From: Pedobacter sp. HDW13
GTDB lineage: Bacteria > Bacteroidota > Bacteroidia > Sphingobacteriales > Sphingobacteriaceae
Reading direction: 5' to 3'
Assembly (NCBI RefSeq): GCF_011303555.1
Contig: NZ_CP049868.1
Location: forward strand, 6,014,001 to 6,078,000
DNA length: 64,000 bases
Shown: positions 54,413-63,665 of the stretch, one piece after another
How the letters are laid out: each line of letters opens with the position of its first letter
How positions within the stretch are numbered: the first letter of the stretch is position 1
Position numbers and translations under genes: made by a program
The notes under the pieces: generated by a model
What the model saw: the letters and a program-made list of their open reading frames with translations, nothing else
Databases searched by the model: none
Told to the model about the DNA's origin: nothing

Positions 54413-56420
54413 GCTCTATATTAATGGTAGTGCCCTCGTTAATGGTCGATGCAATATCCAGGCGGCCATTAAAATACTCTACCCGCTTTCTGATATTGGC
54501 CAATCCGAGGCCATTTTTGAGATTACTCCTTTCCACATCAAAACCTTTGCCATTATCTTCAACGGTGATGTAAAAACGATGTTGGTTTTCGCTGCATTGC
54601 AATAAAATTTCGGTAGCACCAGCATGTTTCAAAATATTGGTCAGTATTTCCTGTACAATCCGGTAAATACTAATCTGTTGCGATAGGCCAATATCCTTAC
54701 CGATATTAATCGGCTGAAAATCGACCTCCAGCTTGCGGTCTATAACACCCTCGCAAAGCTCTTTCAAAGCCGCTTCCAAACCATAATTTAACAAGGTTTG
54801 CGGCATCATGTTACGGGCAATATTCCTTAGCTCATTAACCGATCCATCTAACTGACCAATAATACGTTGTAGTTCAAAATCCTGTGTTTCCATATTTTTA
54901 TTATACTTTGCCCAGCTTAATAAATTAATTTTTACTCCGGCCAGCATTCCGCCCAAGCCATCGTGCAGGTCTCTTGCCACCCGGTTTCGTTCATTCTCTT
55001 CAGCATCGAGCATCGCCCGGGTTACTTCTATCTCTTGTTTTTGCGCCTGCTCAGTAGCCTGTTGCCGCAGGTTTATTTCACGCTGTATAGCCAGTTTTTT
55101 ATAGCTCCGGTAGTAAAAGAAAATAAATCCGGCCAGTACCAGCAGCAATATGATGGCTGCCATAAGCAACCAGTTGGTTAAGCGCTGATTTTTTAACGTT
55201 AACAGGTTCTGTTTCTTTTCGGCATTTAAACCGGCTATTTTTTTCTCGTTCTCGGCTGCATGGTATTTTATTTCGAGAGTATTGATATCCGTTTTAAGTT
55301 TACCTTCATTAATACTGTCGCTTAGTGCATTACTTTTTTTAAGCCAGTGGTAAGCCTCCTTCATATTACCTGTTGCCTGATAAAAATCGGCCAGCTTATT
55401 GGCAGTTTTCAGGCGGTTATCGGCCAGTGCATGGATTTCCTTTTGGCTGGCTAAATGCAGCAACAAGCGCTCAGCCTCCGCATATTTATGCCGGGCAAAT
55501 AAAATATCGTAACGATTAAAGGCCAATGCCTGCAACGAATAATTATTTTCTGTTTTTTTAGCCAGTTCAGTTCCTTTTGCAATACTTTCCAGCGCAGCAT
55601 CATATTGTTTAACTTCGATTAAATGCCAGCACAAAACCTCGTAATATTTGAGCCAGAATATTTCCATATTCGAATGCGAAACCACTTTTTCTGATTTAGT
55701 GAGCACACCTTTGGCCAGATCGAGGTATTTTTTGGTTTGCCTGATATTATCAAGATGGTAATAACTTTCGGCAGTGGTGAGGTAAGCATTTACCAATAGA
55801 TAAAACTGCCCAGGTGGCGTATGCTGAAAGTACTTAATTCCGTTTTCCGCATATATTACCGCCTTATCGTATTGCTCCAGATTCATAAAAATGGTCGAAA
55901 TAGAAATGTATTCCGTACCCAACATCACTTCGTCGCCTCCCTTTTGAGCCAGGGGCAGCACCCGTTTAATTAATATTTCGAGTGTTGCTTTCAAATCATC
56001 CTCGTGCTGGTGCAACAAGGCATAATTATGCCAAAGCATGGCGCGTTGTTTGTAAGCACGTTTGGTAGTGAAACCTGCCAGTTCCTTTTCGGCTTTTAAA
56101 TAGTTGACTTCGCTTTTTGCAGGATCCTTTGCAGCATAATAATCGGCCAGCAAGTAGTAATAGCGCCCCCTCAGGTAAGCATAAGGCTGTCCATATTTAA
56201 TCCCTTTATTTAAATAGCCGATCGTTTTAACCGAATCGCGATCTACCCAGTAATCAGAAAGCGTAAAATAAAGTTCGGCCCGCACACTATCCGATTTGGT
56301 TTTAACAGCCAGCTGGTTCAAACTATCCAGGTATTTTTTATCCTGTGCCGATAATTGAGCAGATAGATGGAGGCTGGAAAGCAGAAACACGATCAGCCAG
56401 CTTATTTTTCTCATACGCAT
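54402..56420 (-). CDS. TPR-containing DesK/NarX-type sensor histidine kinase
   Basis: From the ATG at 56420 (56414 also possible) the protein has about 672 residues: signal peptide (SWLIVFLLSSLHLSAQ) and a periplasmic helical TPR region to about 370. A single membrane helix (WLLMAAIILLLVLAGFIFFY) follows. The HisKA_3 domain carries ENERNRVARDLHDGLGGMLA (phospho-His in LHD), and the HATPase ends VEDNGKGFDVERSNLKNGLG, LANIRKRVEYF. It signals to the overlapping NarL-type regulator. The periplasmic TPR array is probably a protein or peptide sensor. Confidence 0.92.
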   Translation of the reverse strand: MRMRKISWLIVFLLSSLHLSAQLSAQDKKYLDSLNQLAVKTKSDSVRAELYFTLSDYWVDRDSVKTIGYLNKGIKYGQPYAYLRGRYYYLLADYYAAKDPAKSEVNYLKAEKELAGFTTKRAYKQRAMLWHNYALLHQHEDDLKATLEILIKRVLPLAQKGGDEVMLGTEYISISTIFMNLEQYDKAVIYAENGIKYFQHTPPGQFYLLVNAYLTTAESYYHLDNIRQTKKYLDLAKGVLTKSEKVVSHSNMEIFWLKYYEVLCWHLIEVKQYDAALESIAKGTELAKKTENNYSLQALAFNRYDILFARHKYAEAERLLLHLASQKEIHALADNRLKTANKLADFYQATGNMKEAYHWLKKSNALSDSINEGKLKTDINTLEIKYHAAENEKKIAGLNAEKKQNLLTLKNQRLTNWLLMAAIILLLVLAGFIFFYYRSYKKLAIQREINLRQQATEQAQKQEIEVTRAMLDAEENERNRVARDLHDGLGGMLAGVKINLLSWAKYNKNMETQDFELQRIIGQLDGSVNELRNIARNMMPQTLLNYGLEAALKELCEGVIDRKLEVDFQPINIGKDIGLSQQISIYRIVQEILTNILKHAGATEILLQCSENQHRFYITVEDNGKGFDVERSNLKNGLGLANIRKRVEYFNGRLDIASTINEGTTINIELDV

Positions 56421-56586
56421 AAAAGTGCGGCCTTTAAACCGCAAACTAAAATTTCGTTAAAAAATACAGGAATACCAGTAGAAAAAAATACTGTTTTATA
56501 CCGATTGATGCATCTTTAGCTATTCTCTTACTTTGTATCGATAAGTGTGAACACTACCATTTGATTAATAATTAAAAACAAAAACC

Positions 56587-57057
56587 ATGAAAATTCAGAG
56601 AAAAATAACACAGTTTGCTTTGGCCATGATTGCCGTAACCGTGCTGTTTTCGTGTAAAAAGAAAAGCGACGATCCGGCTGCGAATGGCGGGAAAAAAGCA
56701 AAAATCACCATTACCCTATCCGGCGATTTTAAAAAGGCCGAAGGCGATTATTTTGATGTAGACGTTGCAGGTGGCCGTACCGATGCTTCATCAATTGATT
56801 GGCTGGTAAATGGTGTAACCAAAAAAGGTACCGTAATTACAGTAGGTACTGACGATTTTAATGGCGGAAAAACCATTGTACTGGAATCGGCAAGCAACTT
56901 TTTTGCAGGCAGCGTTCAGTTTGGCGGTTTCGAATTTGGTGCCACACCTTTTACTGTTGATTATAAAATTGAAGTAGATGGCAAAGTGATAGACCAGGGT
57001 ACAGAAAGGATTGTAAAAGATAGAAGTCCTATATATACCAAGTCTTACCAGCTTTAA
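56587..57057 (+). CDS. Small lipoprotein of unknown function
   Basis: The 156-residue protein has a lipobox (MIAVTVLFSC, then KKKSDDPAANGGKK), so it is anchored in a membrane. The rest is a beta-rich domain (ITITLSGDFKKAEGDYFDVD, SSIDWLVNGVTKKGTVITVG, QFGGFEFGATPFTVDYKIEV) that could be immunoglobulin-like. No recognised family. It stands alone and is followed by a terminator. Divergent from the TPR kinase gene. Confidence 0.7.
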   Translation: MKIQRKITQFALAMIAVTVLFSCKKKSDDPAANGGKKAKITITLSGDFKKAEGDYFDVDVAGGRTDASSIDWLVNGVTKKGTVITVGTDDFNGGKTIVLESASNFFAGSVQFGGFEFGATPFTVDYKIEVDGKVIDQGTERIVKDRSPIYTKSYQL

Positions 57058-57073
57058 TATTTAGCGCTTTCAT

Positions 57074-57106
57074 AAAACCGGTTCATCAAAATGGACCGTT
57101 TTTTTT
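57074..57106 (+). terminator. Intrinsic terminator after the small lipoprotein
   Basis: AAAACCGGTTCAT faces ATGGACCGTTTT with one bulge and one U-G pair, then continues in T. It is 16 nt after the stop. Confidence 0.75.
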
Positions 57107-57146
57107 ATGTCCCATTAAGCTGCTTTGTCATTCAAAATCCAAACTT

Positions 57147-58382
57147 TTAGGGGCTGTAAACAAAATCGAATGGCAATTGCTCCGCAAGCCGCCTGTTCCC
57201 CATATCGCCACTTGCCTGCAATATATTCGGAATGCCATAGCCTGCTGAATCTATAATAATATCTTCTTTACTGTTTAAACAGATCAATGTTTTTAAGAAT
57301 GCAACCGAGTGACCATGACCATGCCCATTAGCCACATGTGACCTGGTAAGGTTGGCAATCTGATCATAATCGCGCTTATACACAACCATCAGTGTATCGC
57401 TTAACTTAAAGATCATTTTGTTTTTTACGCTATCAAAAGACAAGTACTGCTTGTAATCTACTTTGGTAGTATCCCATTTTAAAACATCATTTTGCAACAG
57501 TACTTTTCTATAATATTCAGCTGTATCCCGATTATCCGATAACTTTATATCCTCCTCTTTTACACCTTTTGCTATTTCATCAGCCTTATACCGCTGTACC
57601 CTTATAAAAACATTTTCTTTCACTGTATTCTTAATCGAAGTATAACGGTAAACTTCAAAATTTTCCTCATTTAACGTCTGCGAATATAAGCTCCTGTAGA
57701 AATGCATCTTCGAGCCTAAATATGCCATTTTTATAATTATCGGTTTGTATTTATTAAAACCGGTGTTTAAGTTTTCGTAATAAGTACCAACACTGTAACT
57801 AAGCGCATCATTAAGAAAGTCGTACTTAAACTCATTCATATCCAAATGTAAGGTATAACCAAGCGCCTTATTTTCTATCAAAATTGGCTTATCCGAGCTT
57901 GCTTCCAGGTAATGTTCCTCTTCGTTGTAATAGAATTTAATATCCTGTGGATTTAATATTTTACAAGCGTTAAAATTATGCGAATATTTTCCCAGTAAAA
58001 TACGCGAAAACAAGGTTCCCCATTTCTTCCAGTCTTTTTTACCCGCCCGTACCGTAACATCCATTAAAGTACTGGTTTTCGCTTTTAAATAAATTGTATA
58101 GTTGGTATGATTAACCGAAGTGTTAACCATTGTACTTTCGTAACCTACCGCCGAAATTACCAACTCGTTATAGAGCCTTTTAGCTTGTATTTCAAATTGC
58201 CCCTTATCATTGGTAGCAGTACCAATCTGGGTGTTGCCAAAGTACACGCTGGCGTGAGATATAGGCTGTTTAGTTGCTGCATCTAAAACCCAGCCCTGTA
58301 CAATACTCTGGGCATAGGCTCCCCCTGCTATACAGGTAAAGCATAAAAATAAGATCGTTTGTTTAAGAAGCGTTTTATACAT
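57147..58382 (-). CDS. Exported protein with CarboxypepD_reg-like N-terminal domain
   Basis: From the ATG at 58382 the protein has 411 residues, a signal peptide (QTILFLCFTCIAGGAYAQ) and a CarboxypepD_reg-like domain (IVQGWVLDAATKQPISHASV, YFGNTQIGTATNDKGQFEIQ, ISAVGYES). The C-terminal two thirds resemble other Bacteroidota proteins of this plan (WGTLFSRILLGKYSHNFNAC, YLGSKMHFYRSLYSQTLNEE). There is no TonB barrel; the role is unknown. An upstream extension to 58451 without signal features is not preferred. Confidence 0.75.
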   Translation of the reverse strand: MYKTLLKQTILFLCFTCIAGGAYAQSIVQGWVLDAATKQPISHASVYFGNTQIGTATNDKGQFEIQAKRLYNELVISAVGYESTMVNTSVNHTNYTIYLKAKTSTLMDVTVRAGKKDWKKWGTLFSRILLGKYSHNFNACKILNPQDIKFYYNEEEHYLEASSDKPILIENKALGYTLHLDMNEFKYDFLNDALSYSVGTYYENLNTGFNKYKPIIIKMAYLGSKMHFYRSLYSQTLNEENFEVYRYTSIKNTVKENVFIRVQRYKADEIAKGVKEEDIKLSDNRDTAEYYRKVLLQNDVLKWDTTKVDYKQYLSFDSVKNKMIFKLSDTLMVVYKRDYDQIANLTRSHVANGHGHGHSVAFLKTLICLNSKEDIIIDSAGYGIPNILQASGDMGNRRLAEQLPFDFVYSP

Positions 58383-58451
58383 GATTGCCGAATCTCTGAT
58401 GATTTTCGCCAATGCAGCATTGAGGCCGCTACCTTTTAAAAATTTGGTCAT

Positions 58452-58922
58452 GAGAGCTAGTTTAAATGAGCATAATTTAATTTACTACAACAATAACATT
58501 TTTATGCTAAATAATAAGAAACTGTTTAAATTTCTGCGAAATATCAAACGGGCGGTGGAGACACCGCCCAAAGCACTCGCTGGTTGTCCCTATCCACCTG
58601 ACAGACCTATGAGTTTTTCATTCTTTTTTAAACAGCTTCTAATTAGACATTTTTTTCTCTTCGCTAGAGGTGGGTGTCCCCACCCACCTCATAGACCAGT
58701 GAATTTTTTATTCTTTTTTGAACAGCTTCCTAATAGCCATTTTTATTGTATCTGTTAGCCTACCATACTTTCCCTGCATAGAAACTCAAGTTCACTCCCC
58801 ATGCGAATAAACGTTGCAAAAAAACAAATTCACTTAAACAACTAAGTTAATAGTAATAAGTATAAAATCTTTGCGTTACAGCATTAATTAACCAATTATA
58901 AATCTTTTAAAAATTTAAAAAA
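58452..58922. other. Intergenic region holding a hairpin/duplication repeat
   Basis: Apart from the repeat at 58550-58745 it is A+T-rich spacer. It carries the promoters of the divergent exported-protein and coiled-coil genes, though no clean TAnnTTTG box is seen (AAATCTTTG near 58866 is close). Confidence 0.45.
58550..58745. repeat. Hairpin-containing imperfect duplication, 90-nt period
   Basis: Segments from 58585 and 58675 (about 70 nt each, roughly 80% alike) share TGTCCC, ATTCTTTTTT and AACAGCTTC in the same order. Two strong hairpins mark the array: GGGCGGTG-GAGA-CACCGCCC at 58550 and GAGGTGGGTG-TCCC-CACCCACCTC at 58667. A 125-residue frame over it is rich in Phe/Pro and is not a credible protein. 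Confidence 0.65.
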
Positions 58923-59639
58923 ATGAAAACACCAGACAGTGGGTTTGCCAAAAATGTTGCAAACTTCGAAAACATCATTTCGCGCGTTCAGGCCTTGGGC
59001 GCCAGTTACAACCCCTCGCGCGAGGCCATACAGCTGGCCAACCTAACCGACAAGTTAAACCTTGCGCGATTGGCATTAAGCAATCTGCACGAACAAATGG
59101 CCCAGCAAAAAAATGCCATTCATGCCCGCAGTGCAGCTTTTGAGCCTTTAAAAAAACTGAACACCAGGTTATTAAGCGCAGCCAAAGCCATTAATATTAT
59201 GCCACAGCAAATTGAAAACCTGAGTAGTTTAAACCGAAAAGTGCAAGGTGTAAAACTAAGCAAACCAAAAACTGTTGTAGAGACCGAAAAGCCTGCCACC
59301 GATGAAGAAAAAAAGGTAGCCGACGAAAAAACGCCTGTTACTGTTTCAAGTGCCCAGCTCGGTTACGACAGTCAGCTTAGTAATTTCGATAAAGTAATTA
59401 AGCAGCTTGCCGTTATACCAGATTACAAGCCCAATGAAGATGAATTAAAGACAGAACAATTACAAGCCTCCTACACCGATATCTTAACCAAAAACCATCT
59501 GGTAATAGAAGCCAATACTGCCATAAGCAATAGCCGTCTGGCAGCAGGGGTTAAAAACTATGTAAAATCGCTTTTGGGTACAACGCACCCGCAATATAAA
59601 GCGATTAATAAAATCCCAATCAGAACCAATATGGATTAA
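58923..59639 (+). CDS. Cytosolic coiled-coil protein of unknown function
   Basis: The 238-residue protein has no signal peptide and is strongly helical. It falls into two similar halves joined by a Lys/Glu-rich linker near residue 120-135 (VETEKPATDEEKKVADEKTP). The first half has NFENIISRVQALGASYNPSR and TDKLNLARLALSNLHEQMAQ. The second has SQLSNFDKVIKQLAVIPDYK. Family not recognised. It is monocistronic, followed by a terminator at 59678. Confidence 0.7.
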   Translation: MKTPDSGFAKNVANFENIISRVQALGASYNPSREAIQLANLTDKLNLARLALSNLHEQMAQQKNAIHARSAAFEPLKKLNTRLLSAAKAINIMPQQIENLSSLNRKVQGVKLSKPKTVVETEKPATDEEKKVADEKTPVTVSSAQLGYDSQLSNFDKVIKQLAVIPDYKPNEDELKTEQLQASYTDILTKNHLVIEANTAISNSRLAAGVKNYVKSLLGTTHPQYKAINKIPIRTNMD

Positions 59640-59677
59640 AATCATGAAAAAAATCATCCCATTTTCCCTAAATTACT

Positions 59678-59716
59678 AACAGCTGCCGTAAGCCAAAACA
59701 AGCAGCTGTTTTTTTT
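59678..59716 (+). terminator. Intrinsic terminator of the coiled-coil gene
   Basis: AACAGCTGC pairs with GCAGCTGTT, followed by a run of eight T in total, 38 nt after the stop. Confidence 0.85.
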
Positions 59717-59865
59717 ATCCCGATCAATCCTTACACCACCTAATCAGCCTCGTGTTCCGCGCCGTGCCCTTAGCGCAATCTTTACCGGTATTTGCCCTGC
59801 CTAACCAATGCTTACTTACCTAAAGTTGTAAAACAAACCAATTACTGCGGCTAATCATATTACTC

Positions 59866-60033
59866 CCGTTACCCTACAATATACTTCCGTTACCAATCAA
59901 ATTCCCTCCGTTATTGTCCAATTCAGCTCCGTTGCCGATCAAATTGCTTCCGTTATTATTCAATCTAACTCCGTTATCAATCAAAATGCTTCCGTTACGC
60001 ATCAAATAGCTACCGTTACTGATTATTATTCAC
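59866..60033. repeat. Tandem array of eight 21-nt repeats
   Basis: CCGTT(A/G) begins at 59866, 59887, 59908, 59929, 59950, 59971, 59992 and 60013, an exact 21-nt period. The consensus is roughly CCGTTAYCNATCAAATTGCTT. There are no unique spacers. In one minus-strand frame the array is open across six units and reads as a heptad pattern NGS-x-L-I-x, ending in TAG at the oldest-looking unit. The period of three times seven is compatible with a coding origin. Confidence 0.85.
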
Positions 60034-60116
60034 CAGCACTAACTCAATTTCGATCATCTTTTAATTTTAGTCATTAAGCTTTCCAAAACTTAATCCCCTG
60101 TTAACACTAGTAGCTT

Positions 60117-60124
60117 TAAGTTTG
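60117..60124 (+). promoter_or_regulatory. -7 box of the S41 peptidase gene
   Basis: TAAGTTTG fits TAnnTTTG exactly and lies 20 nt before the ATG at 60145. Confidence 0.55.
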
Positions 60125-60144
60125 CATATCAATCTGGAAAAACA

Positions 60145-61548
60145 ATGGCTCAGTCTCTCTACGCTTCCTGCATTAAAAAGCTATTTTTCATACTGTTATG
60201 CAGCAGTTTATTGTTATCGTGCAAAAAAGGCAGCTCAAAAGCCGATTACCCGGCAGGCAGTAACGAAAATATCAACACCTGGATACTCGATAGCCTGAAA
60301 AGGTATTACTATTGGAATGATCAATTACCAGGCAATCCATCAATAGATCAATCGCCGCTTAATTTTTTCAGTTCAGTGCGCAATGCTGCCGATCGTTTCT
60401 CTTACATTACCTTACCCAATGATGCCGCAACAGCGCCTGCAAGCAACAGGAATTTTGGTTTCGACTACACCATCATCAGTGACCAGAACAGTGATAAAGT
60501 TGTTGGCTTAATTAAAGTAGTACTAAAAGATTCACCCGCTTCACGGGCCGGTTTAAAACGTGGCGATTATATCAGTAAAATCAATGCAAAAACCATAACG
60601 GCAGCTAATGCCCAGGCTTTGCAGCAGGAAATTTTAAGCAACGACCGCTTTACACTTACGCTTGCCGAACAAAGCAATGGTAACTGGGCAGATACCCGCT
60701 CACTGGAACTGGCCAAAGGTATAATACTCGATCAACGCGAAATAAGTAAAGTAATAGAAAGCGATGGAAAAAAAATTGGTTACCTGTATTTTATCGATTT
60801 CACGCCAGGTTTGGCCAGTTCGCTCAGTACTGTGTTCAGCAATTTCAAGAGTCAGGGAGTATCCGATCTTATTTTAGACCTGCGCTACAACTCCGGCGGA
60901 CAGGTTGCCGAAGCAGCTGCCATATGTGCTATGATTGCACAAAATGTTTCCTTCGACAAGCCTTTTATCATTTACAAAGGCAATAAAAATGGGGGCACAA
61001 AAACCGAATCGATTGGCAGTGCCGCCACTTTCGACCGCACCGCAAACTTTAATACCCTTTTGCAATACAACCTGGGGCTAAGCAGGGTTTATATCCTTAC
61101 CACTGCTGCTACCGCTTCAGCGTCAGAGGTGATGATTAACAACCTGAAGCCTTTTATACAGGTGCTACAAATCGGCGAAAAAACAAGGGGAAAAGATGAA
61201 GCCTCGTTTAAAATTTTCGATTCCCGCACACCTAAACAGGTTAACTGGGAAATGCACCCCATTGTTTACAAACTCTTTAATGCCAGTGGTAATGGTGGCT
61301 ATAGCGCTGGCATCAATCCTGATATAAGCATTAACGAACTCGCTGTGCTGCCGCTCCTTCCCTTTGGAGATACAGCCGACCCGATGGTTAAGGCTGCCGT
61401 TGCGCGTGCCACCGGTAAAAGCCTAACCGCTGTAGTTTCGCCCAAAATTAGCTTAAACAAGAGCTTTGAGGCAGGTGTGGTACTAATGGATTCGAGGGCA
61501 AATGCTGCCCACAATAGTATGGTAATCACCCACCGTCAGCTTCGATAA
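60145..61548 (+). CDS. S41-family C-terminal-processing-type peptidase lipoprotein
   Basis: The 467-residue protein has a lipobox (LCSSLLLSC, then KKGSSKADYP). The N-terminal region (INTWILDSLKRYYYWNDQLP) is typical of S41 lipoproteins. A PDZ domain (about 115-200; VVLKDSPASRAGLKRGDYIS) precedes the peptidase core: DLILDLRYNSGGQVAEAA, TTAATASASEVMINNLKP with the catalytic Ser, and GEKTRGKDEASF with the catalytic Lys. It likely cleaves C-termini of exported or outer-membrane proteins. An ECF sigma factor follows 68 nt later on the same strand, but no link is shown. Confidence 0.9.
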   Translation: MAQSLYASCIKKLFFILLCSSLLLSCKKGSSKADYPAGSNENINTWILDSLKRYYYWNDQLPGNPSIDQSPLNFFSSVRNAADRFSYITLPNDAATAPASNRNFGFDYTIISDQNSDKVVGLIKVVLKDSPASRAGLKRGDYISKINAKTITAANAQALQQEILSNDRFTLTLAEQSNGNWADTRSLELAKGIILDQREISKVIESDGKKIGYLYFIDFTPGLASSLSTVFSNFKSQGVSDLILDLRYNSGGQVAEAAAICAMIAQNVSFDKPFIIYKGNKNGGTKTESIGSAATFDRTANFNTLLQYNLGLSRVYILTTAATASASEVMINNLKPFIQVLQIGEKTRGKDEASFKIFDSRTPKQVNWEMHPIVYKLFNASGNGGYSAGINPDISINELAVLPLLPFGDTADPMVKAAVARATGKSLTAVVSPKISLNKSFEAGVVLMDSRANAAHNSMVITHRQLR

Positions 61549-61616
61549 GAAAGGTGTTATTCGCTTAACATTAACTTCAAACACGAGGCCTAAATTGCCC
61601 TTTATAACCGCTACTC

Positions 61617-62207
61617 ATGGAAAAGTTAGATGATTTTAAGAAAAAAAAGCTTCTAAATGCAGTAAGGACCGGAGATTCGGCTGCCTTTAACGAAATATAT
61701 CACCAATACCGTCAAAAAATACATGGTTATGCCTATCATTTTACCCGTAACCGCGAAGAAGCTGAAGAACTAACACAGGATACTTTTGTGAGGCTATGGG
61801 AGAACAGAGATAAAATAGATGCCGAAAGAAATTTTGAAGCCTTTTTATTTACCCTGATCAAAAATAATTTCCTGGGTGCATTGCGGAAAAAGGCGCGCGA
61901 AAAAAGTTACCAGAACGAAAGCATCAAACAAGAACAATCGTTTAATGCCATAGAAGAACAGCTCGATGTTAAAGAATCGAAGCGTATTGCACAAGAAGCC
62001 ATAGAGCACCTTTCACCTCAGGTAAAAAAAATCTACCTCCTGAGCCGGAACGACCACCATACACACGAAGAAATTTCGCAATTAATGGGTATCTCTAAAA
62101 ATACCGTTAGCAACCACCTCAAAAAATCGCTGGGCATTATGCGCAGGTATTTTAAAACCTATTCTCCCGAAACGATATTATTACTTGCGCTGATTGTGTT
62201 TTGTTAA
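61617..62207 (+). CDS. ECF sigma factor (second array)
   Basis: The 196-residue protein has region 2 (FNEIYHQYRQKIHGYAYHFT, NREEAEELTQDTFVRLWENR) and region 4 (AIEHLSPQVKKIYLLSRNDH, THEEISQLMGISKNTVSNHL). A short hydrophobic tail (ETILLLALIVFC) recalls the other ECF sigma in this window. FecR and STN-SusC follow, so it belongs to a SusC-triggered relay. A 267-nt spacer with repeat DNA separates it from FecR. Confidence 0.93.
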   Translation: MEKLDDFKKKKLLNAVRTGDSAAFNEIYHQYRQKIHGYAYHFTRNREEAEELTQDTFVRLWENRDKIDAERNFEAFLFTLIKNNFLGALRKKAREKSYQNESIKQEQSFNAIEEQLDVKESKRIAQEAIEHLSPQVKKIYLLSRNDHHTHEEISQLMGISKNTVSNHLKKSLGIMRRYFKTYSPETILLLALIVFC

Positions 62208-62320
62208 TTGGTTCATTAGTTCATTTGCCATTGGTTCATTAGGCTAACCCATAGTTTAACCCGGTCCAAACTCATTACACACAACTTAAACACGATTGTC
62301 ACCCTGAACATAGTCGAAGG

Positions 62321-62356
62321 CCCGTTTGATAATTGTTTATTGCATATTGGTTATTA
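62321..62356. repeat. Dispersed intergenic repeat, copy 2
   Basis: The 36-nt segment beginning CCCGTTTGATAATTG matches 12683-12718 with three differences. A fragment GTCACCCTGAACATAGTCGA lies just before it. Confidence 0.7.
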
Positions 62357-62474
62357 TTTAAGTCCTCTTTCGAAAAAAATAAAAAAAAATCTTCTCCCCC
62401 TATAGCCGTATCACTCCGCTCAAACATATATACTATAGCTCAGCACATTGGGCATTTAGTATACAGCATAAAAA

Positions 62475-63503
62475 GTGGAACAGAACGACAACATAAAGCT
62501 TTTATTTAAACGCTACCTCGAAGGAAAAACCGATCAGCAGCAGGAAGACATCCTTATGCGCTATCTGGCCGATCCGGCAAACCAGGACAGTGAATTTCAT
62601 GCCCAAATGGAAACAGCATGGAACCAGCAAAAAAGCAGCACAGATTATTCGCCAGAAGCCACACACGGACTAAGTCAAATCTGGAATAAAATAGAAAAAC
62701 CAGTTGCCAAAACCCGAAAATTATACCCGGGCTTAAAATATGCCGCTGCCATCCTGATTATCGTATCGGCAGCCTTTGGTTGGTACAGATACAAACAACT
62801 GCAAAGCCCGGCCGCCCAAACCATCGCCTTATTAAGTAAAACCACACAAAAAGGTGAAAAAGTAAAACTTGTTCTTCCTGATAGTTCCGTTGTTTACCTG
62901 GGTGCAGGCAGTAAGCTTACCTGGCCTGCACACTTTGTAAAAGGTACGTTGCGCAATATCAAACTGGAAGGAGAAGCATTTTTTGAAGTAAAGCGCGATA
63001 CCACCAGCCCCTTTATTGTACATAGCGGGCAAATGCAAACCCAGGTGCTCGGCACATCGTTTAACATTTATGCCTACCCTAAAGATGGCACGTTTAGCGT
63101 AGCGGTGCGTACCGGAAAAGTTAAGGTTTCGGCGCTAAACCAGGGGAAATTAAAAGAACTCTCGCGTCTTACCCCTGGCATGATAATCAGTTATAACCTG
63201 AAAGAGCAGCACCATACCATTAGTACAGCACCAGTTGAAACGGTAAATGCATGGATTAAAAACACATTTGCCTACAAAAATGTAACACTGGCCACAATGC
63301 TTAAAAGTTTAGAAAGATATTACAATGTGCACTTCGACTTAAAAGACTCCAAACTGGCTTTTTGCACTTTTAACGCTACTTTTTCGAACAAAAGCATTAA
63401 CGACATTATGCAGCAGATCAGCATCATGAGCGGCAAACATTTACACTATAAAATAAACACCAATAACAAAACAATTACCGTATGGGGGGAGGGCTGCCAA
63501 TGA
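62475..63503 (+). CDS. FecR-type anti-sigma factor (second array)
   Basis: The 342-residue protein uses a GTG start. The N-terminal cytosolic domain (IKLLFKRYLEGKTDQQQEDI) is followed by a membrane helix (LKYAAAILIIVSAAFGWYRY, about 74-93), a FecR domain (VKLVLPDSSVVYLGAGSKLT, GEAFFEVKRDTTSPFIVHS) and DUF4974 (MLKSLERYYNVHFDLKDSKL, FNATFSNKSINDIMQQISIM). It should hold the sigma factor at 61617 inactive. Confidence 0.92.
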   Translation: MEQNDNIKLLFKRYLEGKTDQQQEDILMRYLADPANQDSEFHAQMETAWNQQKSSTDYSPEATHGLSQIWNKIEKPVAKTRKLYPGLKYAAAILIIVSAAFGWYRYKQLQSPAAQTIALLSKTTQKGEKVKLVLPDSSVVYLGAGSKLTWPAHFVKGTLRNIKLEGEAFFEVKRDTTSPFIVHSGQMQTQVLGTSFNIYAYPKDGTFSVAVRTGKVKVSALNQGKLKELSRLTPGMIISYNLKEQHHTISTAPVETVNAWIKNTFAYKNVTLATMLKSLERYYNVHFDLKDSKLAFCTFNATFSNKSINDIMQQISIMSGKHLHYKINTNNKTITVWGEGCQ

Positions 63504-63665
63504 TAGGTTAGCTACAATTATAGCGCAATAAGAAGCGCAACACTACCAGAAATACCTATGAAAAACAATTACTGCTAAACATGAACAAGAGCCAGACTGC
63601 GCTAACAGTCCGGCCCTTAAAACAAAAGTTTTTAACACGTGAACATTAAAAAATCTCTTGAACCC

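Larger units (their letters stand above)
59640..60144. other. Intergenic region with terminator, 21-nt repeat array and promoter
   Basis: It contains the terminator at 59678-59716, an eight-copy 21-nt array at 59866-60033 and the TAAGTTTG promoter box at 60117. The remainder (59717-59860) holds nothing recognised. Confidence 0.6.

Noticed and set aside
58381..58758. 125-residue plus-strand frame rich in Phe and Pro
   Set aside because: It crosses the hairpin duplication and overlaps the start of a real minus-strand gene; composition is that of repeat DNA.
59866..60033. CRISPR array
   Set aside because: The 21-nt units are directly adjacent with no unique spacers and no cas genes are present.
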